A stretch of DNA of 64,000 nucleotides. Source: Bacteroidales bacterium (GTDB taxonomy: Bacteria > Bacteroidota > Bacteroidia > Bacteroidales > UBA932). Below the pieces are notes generated by a model. That model was not told where the DNA came from and did not search any database. It worked only from the letters and a program-made list of their open reading frames with translations. Every line of letters starts with the position of its first letter. Position 1 is the first letter of the stretch. This document shows positions 59,889 through 64,000 of the stretch, one piece after another. A program made the translations under genes and the position numbers. Location of the stretch: positions 1-64,000 of the forward strand of contig JAFPWX010000021.1 in NCBI GenBank assembly GCA_017412645.1, read 5' to 3'.

Positions 59889-60667
59889 TGAAGAAAGGAA
59901 TCCGCATACTGTTCCTTGCTCTCGTGCTTGCCCTCGCAGCCGCGGTGGCGGCTCTGGTTGCAGGCAGCGCCTCCCGCACCCGGCACGGCGTCACCTGCAA
60001 CGAGCATCTGGACATACGCTTGCAGGATTCCAGCTTCGTTACGGAACAGGAAGTAAGGGATTGCCTCACAAGGCGTTACGGTTCATGGTCCGGCCAGCGC
60101 ATCGACAGTCTGGACCTGCATCGCATGGAAGCGATACTGAACGGTCTCACCGCAGTCAAGCGCAGCGAAGTCTGGGTCACTCCCGACGGAACGCTTCACG
60201 CCCGCATCATCCAGAGGCAGGCGGCCGCCAGGTTCGAAGGGCCCTCAGGAGCTTTTTATTCCGATGCCGAAGGCTACATCTTCCCGCTACAGAAGAGTTG
60301 GGAGGCTCCGGTGCGTACTGTCAGCGGAAGCATTCCCCTCACTCTGCCTGCAGGTTACAGCGGCCCTGCACCATCTGAACAGGATCAGGAGTGGCTCCAC
60401 GGCATGCTGGCCCTGGTCGATTTCATCTCCGGCAGCAAGGTCTGGAACGCCAGGATCGGCAGCATCGCAGTTGAACCGGGAGGAGATGTTACCCTTGGCC
60501 TTTCCAACGGCAGGGAGAAGATTCTTTTCGGAGGCAGCGACTCCTTCAAAGAGAAATTCAAGCTTCTGGAAGACTATTACGCCTATATCCGTCCCTCGAA
60601 GGATCCGGGATACTATAAAACGGTGAACCTTAAATACCACGGACAGATCATTTGCAGACAAAAATAA
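59888..60667 (+). CDS. ftsQ: FtsQ-like cell division protein
   Basis: 259 residues: short cytoplasmic start, a membrane helix at about 5-26 (LFLALVLALAAAVAALVAGSA), a POTRA-like region (VTCNEHLDIRLQDSSFVTEQ to LNGLTAVKRSEVWVTPDGTL), and a beta domain. Sequence is poorly conserved but the topology and its place between murC and ftsA are decisive. It is a scaffold of the divisome in the periplasm. Confidence 0.9.
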   Translation: MKKGIRILFLALVLALAAAVAALVAGSASRTRHGVTCNEHLDIRLQDSSFVTEQEVRDCLTRRYGSWSGQRIDSLDLHRMEAILNGLTAVKRSEVWVTPDGTLHARIIQRQAAARFEGPSGAFYSDAEGYIFPLQKSWEAPVRTVSGSIPLTLPAGYSGPAPSEQDQEWLHGMLALVDFISGSKVWNARIGSIAVEPGGDVTLGLSNGREKILFGGSDSFKEKFKLLEDYYAYIRPSKDPGYYKTVNLKYHGQIICRQK

Positions 60668-60675
60668 TTAACCAT

Positions 60676-62103
60676 ATGAAAGACAGATACATAGCAACAG
60701 TCGACCTGGGCAGCTCCAAGATAGCGCTCTCGGTTGCCAGGGTGGTCGGCGAAGACGTGCAGGTGCTCTACTACCGCGAGACTCCTTCGGACGGAGTGCG
60801 CCGCGGCAGCATCTTCAATCCGGAAAAGGCATCCAAGGCCGTGAAGGAAGCGGTTTCCGCGGCCGAGGAAGAACTGGGCGTGAAGATACGCCAGGTAGTT
60901 ATCGGACTCCCCCGTTGCGGCATCAGGCAGGAAATCGCCATCGCCTCCACCGAGCGCAGCGACGCTTATTCCTGCATCTCCCAGGATGAGATCGACGCCG
61001 TGAAGAACATGGCGCTCGACACCTATCCTCTCGAAGATGAAGAGGTGGAGGAGATGTACGGAGCCGTGGCCCAGTCGTTCAGCACTGAAGACGCCTACCA
61101 TTACAGCGAGGCCGATGTAGTGGGCATGCCGTCACGCAGCCTCGAAGGCGAATTCAAGGTGTTCGTGGGCAAGAAGAAAGCCGTGCGCAACATCGATATC
61201 ATGCTCGAAAAGGCAGGAGTGGCCGAAGCCGCCAAGTACTTCCTTCCCCTTTCCACCGCCGACGCTGTGCTGTCGCCCGAAGAGAAAGAAAACGGCGTGG
61301 CTCTCATCGAGATGGGAGCGGGAGTTACCAGCCTCACCATCTGCCAGGACGGAATACTGCGCTACTACTGCGCCATCCCCTTCGGCGGACGCAATATCAC
61401 CGCCGACATCAAATACGAATGCGGCTTTACCGAAGTGCTGGCCGAGAACATCAAGATGGCATTCGGCGCCTGCATGCCGGAAAGGCTCCAGAATATGAGC
61501 GAGAAGACACTCCAGATTCGTGATGAGGTGGACGGTTCTTCCCGTCAGGTTACGGTGAAATACCTGTCCGAGGTGGTTACCGCCAGGGTTAAGGAGATCG
61601 TAGACGCCATCCTCTTCAAGATTCAGGAGAGCGGCTACGCCGACAAGCTCCGCAACGGCATAGTGCTCACCGGTGGCGGCGCCAATCTGGTAAACTGCGG
61701 CAACCTCATCAAACAGATGTCGGGCTACAACGTGCGCATAGGCTACCCGAGGGCGAGACACATTTCTACAAGCGGATGCGCGGGAATCTCCGAGACAAGC
61801 GCCGCAGCATCCGTAGGCATGCTCATGCTGGCATCGGCCGACACCCATATCGACTGCGCCTCCGAAAAGAAGGGCAGCGCCACCACATCGAACCGGAAGC
61901 TTGCTGCCGCCAGCACCGAAAAGGCCCCTGCCGAACCCGGAAAGGAGACCCTCTTCGGAGACGATGAAATCGAGGTGGTGAATCCTCCCAAGAAAGAGGC
62001 CAAAACAGTTAAGAAGCAGCCAAGGGAACCTGGCATTTTCAAGTGGACAAAGAAGAAATTCACCGATTTTATGGGCGACCTTTACGACGGAATGGAAGAA
62101 TAA
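60676..62103 (+). CDS. ftsA: cell division actin-like protein FtsA
   Basis: 475 residues from the ATG at 60676, 8 bases after ftsQ. ASKHA fold: ATVDLGSSKIALSVARV, GVALIEMGAGVTSLTI, IVLTGGGANLVNCGNL. A long linker rich in Lys, Ala and Pro precedes the C-terminal amphipathic segment (FKWTKKKFTDFMGDLYDG), which should bind the membrane. FtsA anchors FtsZ to the membrane and recruits the divisome. Confidence 0.97.
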   Translation: MKDRYIATVDLGSSKIALSVARVVGEDVQVLYYRETPSDGVRRGSIFNPEKASKAVKEAVSAAEEELGVKIRQVVIGLPRCGIRQEIAIASTERSDAYSCISQDEIDAVKNMALDTYPLEDEEVEEMYGAVAQSFSTEDAYHYSEADVVGMPSRSLEGEFKVFVGKKKAVRNIDIMLEKAGVAEAAKYFLPLSTADAVLSPEEKENGVALIEMGAGVTSLTICQDGILRYYCAIPFGGRNITADIKYECGFTEVLAENIKMAFGACMPERLQNMSEKTLQIRDEVDGSSRQVTVKYLSEVVTARVKEIVDAILFKIQESGYADKLRNGIVLTGGGANLVNCGNLIKQMSGYNVRIGYPRARHISTSGCAGISETSAAASVGMLMLASADTHIDCASEKKGSATTSNRKLAAASTEKAPAEPGKETLFGDDEIEVVNPPKKEAKTVKKQPREPGIFKWTKKKFTDFMGDLYDGMEE

Positions 62104-62115
62104 AAAACAGCGTAT

Positions 62116-63357
62116 ATGAACGAGAACGACATAATCATAGCACCCTCCGACTGGGTGGTTTCGGATGCGACGATAAAGGTACTGGGCGTAGGCGGCGGTG
62201 GCTGCAACGCGGTTACCTACATGTACGAACAGGGCATCCAGGGCTGCAGCTTCATAGTGTGCAACACGGATTCCATGGCACTCACCCGCAGCAGCGTGCC
62301 GAATAAGATTCAGCTTGGCCGCGGACTCGGAGCCGGTACCAATCCCACCAAGGGACGCAACGCCGCTCTGGAATGCCAGGACGAGATAGCTGCCAGCCTT
62401 TTCGACGGCCGTACCGAGATGCTCTTCATCACCGCCGGCATGGGCGGCGGCACCGGCACCGGAGCGAGCCCTGTCATCGCCAAGATGGCCAAGGACCGCG
62501 GCATCCTCACTGTTGCGGTGGTTACCATCCCCTTCCTCAACGAAGGCAAGCGGGCGCTCACCAGAGCTATCGAGGGCATTCACGAGCTCGAACAGAACGT
62601 GGACAGCCTCATCATCATCAATAACGAGAAGCTCTACGAATACTTCGGCGCCGAACTGGTTCACGACGCCTTCCCCAAAGCCGACCAGGTGCTCGCCACC
62701 GCAGTCAGGGGCATCATCGAAATAATCAAGAAGCCCGGCTATATCAACGTCGACTTCGAGGACGTGAAGACTCTCATGAAAGATAGTGGAATGGCTCTCA
62801 TGGGTTGCGGAACCGGCTCCGGACCGAATCGTATCGACGAGGCAGTGCGCGGCGCCTTCGAGTCCCCTCTGCTCAACGATTTCGACCTCACCAGCGCCAA
62901 GAACGTGCTCGTGAACATCACCGGAGGAAAGAATGACAAGGGGCTCAAGATGACCGACCTTCAGGCAATCAACAACAAGATCGACGAGTACACCGGCGGA
63001 GCGAACAAGTTCAAGAGCGGACTCATCTGGGACGAGGATCCCGAAATCGGCGACCGTATCCAGATTACCTCCATCGTGACCGGCCTGCGCTTCTCCGACG
63101 TTCTTGGCGAAAAAGAGAAAACCCTTGACAACTACATCGTTATCGACAAGAACTTCGTATACGACAAGGAAGGACTCGCCCGCGAAGGCGGAATATCGCT
63201 TTCCGGCGACTCCAGCGCCCATATCGGTTTCTCCAGCAAGGAGAACGAACGCGCCTTCCGCTACGACCCCGACAACCGGCCGGCACTGCTGGTTCGGGAG
63301 GGCGACAACATCTCCACTTTGGAAGACATCCCCGCGATAAGAAGGGCAAGTAAATAA
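62116..63357 (+). CDS. ftsZ: cell division tubulin-like GTPase FtsZ
   Basis: 413 residues. GTP-binding signature GMGGGTGTG at 108-116, VGGGGCNAVTYMYEQG near the N-terminus, and the T7 loop region NVDFEDVKTLMKDSGMALMG. A short variable linker ends in the conserved tail EDIPAIRRASK, which binds FtsA and other partners. It lies 12 bases after ftsA and ends the division cluster. Confidence 0.98.
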   Translation: MNENDIIIAPSDWVVSDATIKVLGVGGGGCNAVTYMYEQGIQGCSFIVCNTDSMALTRSSVPNKIQLGRGLGAGTNPTKGRNAALECQDEIAASLFDGRTEMLFITAGMGGGTGTGASPVIAKMAKDRGILTVAVVTIPFLNEGKRALTRAIEGIHELEQNVDSLIIINNEKLYEYFGAELVHDAFPKADQVLATAVRGIIEIIKKPGYINVDFEDVKTLMKDSGMALMGCGTGSGPNRIDEAVRGAFESPLLNDFDLTSAKNVLVNITGGKNDKGLKMTDLQAINNKIDEYTGGANKFKSGLIWDEDPEIGDRIQITSIVTGLRFSDVLGEKEKTLDNYIVIDKNFVYDKEGLAREGGISLSGDSSAHIGFSSKENERAFRYDPDNRPALLVREGDNISTLEDIPAIRRASK

Positions 63358-63365
63358 AAAAACAC

Positions 63366-63373
63366 TATATTTG
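63366..63373 (+). promoter_or_regulatory. -7 promoter element of gltX
   Basis: TATATTTG, perfect TAnnTTTG, beginning 8 bases after the ftsZ stop and ending eight bases before the gltX ATG. gltX can thus be transcribed apart from the division cluster, with almost no leader. Confidence 0.55.
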
Positions 63374-63381
63374 TTGTTTCT

Positions 63382-64000
63382 ATGGCAGACAAAAGGAAAA
63401 CAAGGGTGCGTTTCGCTCCGTCGCCTACCGGACCTCTCCACATAGGCGGCGTGCGCACTGCGCTGTACAATTACCTGTACGCCAGGCAGCACGGAGGCAC
63501 ATTTGTGCTCCGTATCGAGGATACCGATTCCAACCGTTTCGTTCCAGGAGCCGAAGAGTATATCATCGAGGCTCTCCGCTGGTGCGGCATCACTCCCGAC
63601 GAAGGAGTTGAGAACGGCAAGGTCGTGGAAGAAGCGTCCGCAAAGCACCCCTACGGTCCCTATCGTCAAAGCCAGAGAAGAGCCATCTACCGCCAGTATG
63701 CCGAGCAGCTTATCGAGGCCGGCTACGCATATTACGCCTTCGACACCGCCGAAGAACTTGCGGCTAAGAGGGCCGAAGCAGAGTCTCAAGGACAAACCTT
63801 CATCTATAATCAAGAGTCCCGGAAGGTCCTTCGCAACTCTCTGACACTCAACCCCGAAGAGGTTAAGTATCTACTGGAGAACACCACCAGCTGGACCATA
63901 CGTTTCAAGATGCCGGAGAACACCGTGGTGAAGATGGACGACCTCATCCGCGGTCACATCGAAGTGAATACCGACACCCTGGACGACAAGGTGCTCTGGA
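63382..64000 (+). CDS. gltX: glutamyl-tRNA synthetase, 5' part
   Basis: 206 codons before the window ends, about two fifths of a full-length enzyme. Class I synthetase: the HIGH motif is [17 protein letters not shown] (HIGG), followed by [21 protein letters not shown] and an [18 protein letters not shown] stretch within the insertion region. It charges tRNA-Glu. The KMSKS loop lies beyond the window. Following ftsZ directly, it has its own TATATTTG element. Confidence 0.97.
   Translation, partial: MADKRKTRVRFAPSPTGPLHIGGVRTALYNYLYARQHGGTFVLRIEDTDSNRFVPGAEEYIIEALRWCGITPDEGVENGKVVEEASAKHPYGPYRQSQRRAIYRQYAEQLIEAGYAYYAFDTAEELAAKRAEAESQGQTFIYNQESRKVLRNSLTLNPEEVKYLLENTTSWTIRFKMPENTVVKMDDLIRGHIEVNTDTLDDKVLW

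Noticed and set aside
61132-63813. An 893-codon open frame antisense to ftsA, ftsZ and gltX
   Set aside because: It runs opposite to three certain genes, shows no domain, and arises from their codon bias, which keeps the reverse frame open.
1-64000. tRNA, rRNA, CRISPR arrays, insertion sequences, prophage genes
   Set aside because: No cloverleaf, regularly spaced repeat array, transposase or phage structural gene was recognised when reading both strands. Small RNAs cannot be ruled out by eye.

Overview
The window is a dense, intron-free bacterial chromosome segment with no gap over about 230 bases. It points to an anaerobic member of the Bacteroidales (phylum Bacteroidota) of rather high GC. 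The evidence is a SusC/SusD pair, promoters with the Bacteroidota -7 element TAnnTTTG, SPII lipoproteins, WG-repeat and fimbrillin-like proteins, TPR sensors fused to signalling domains, and two ferredoxin-linked 2-oxoacid oxidoreductases. I cannot name the genus. A gut or rumen amino-acid and glycan fermenter fits best.

Layout. 1-5454: the end of a DUF2795-type gene, then a five-gene minus-strand operon in which a TPR sensor kinase is followed by a kinase-less TPR paralogue, a lone receiver protein, a third TPR membrane protein and a small membrane protein. 5675-15556: an amino-acid fermentation island made of two operons that meet tail to tail. The plus-strand operon (butyrate kinase, branched-chain aminotransferase, a small TPR protein, VorDBAC) fits fermentation of Val/Leu/Ile to branched-chain fatty acids. 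The minus-strand operon (IorA, IorB, aminotransferase, acyl-CoA transferase) fits fermentation of aromatic amino acids. 15614-24356: two divergent LuxR-type HTH genes share a box-rich intergenic region. The smaller one heads a six-gene operon of exported proteins: a zinc-ribbon OmpA-like protein, two unrecognised proteins, a WG-repeat protein and a lipoprotein.

24428-30514: uracil phosphoribosyltransferase followed by a porin, a close homologue of steroid 5-alpha-reductase, an old-yellow-enzyme-type reductase with a cysteine cluster, a short-chain dehydrogenase and a CotH-kinase lipoprotein. This looks like a steroid or bile-acid reduction operon. 30511-43793: a minus-strand polysaccharide utilization locus (SusC, SusD, GH116-like glycosidase, two beta-propeller lipoproteins, a second CotH lipoprotein) with a LacI-type operator palindrome just downstream of its promoter. 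43905-48473: a GNAT acetyltransferase, a six-gene operon (DUF1295 membrane protein, voltage-gated-type K+ channel, YccF, HD hydrolase, DNPH1-like hydrolase, TSCPD protein) and RadC.

48633-63357: the full division and cell wall cluster mraZ-rsmH-ftsL-ftsI-murE-mraY-murD-ftsW-murG-murC-ftsQ-ftsA-ftsZ, followed by the 5' part of gltX with its own promoter. No tRNA, rRNA, CRISPR array, insertion sequence or attachment site was recognised.

The strongest candidates for new biology are the steroid-reduction operon (24428-30514), the HTH-led operon of exported proteins (16895-24356) and the duplicated-sensor two-component operon (145-5454). All functional calls rest on reading the sequence. No database search was run.
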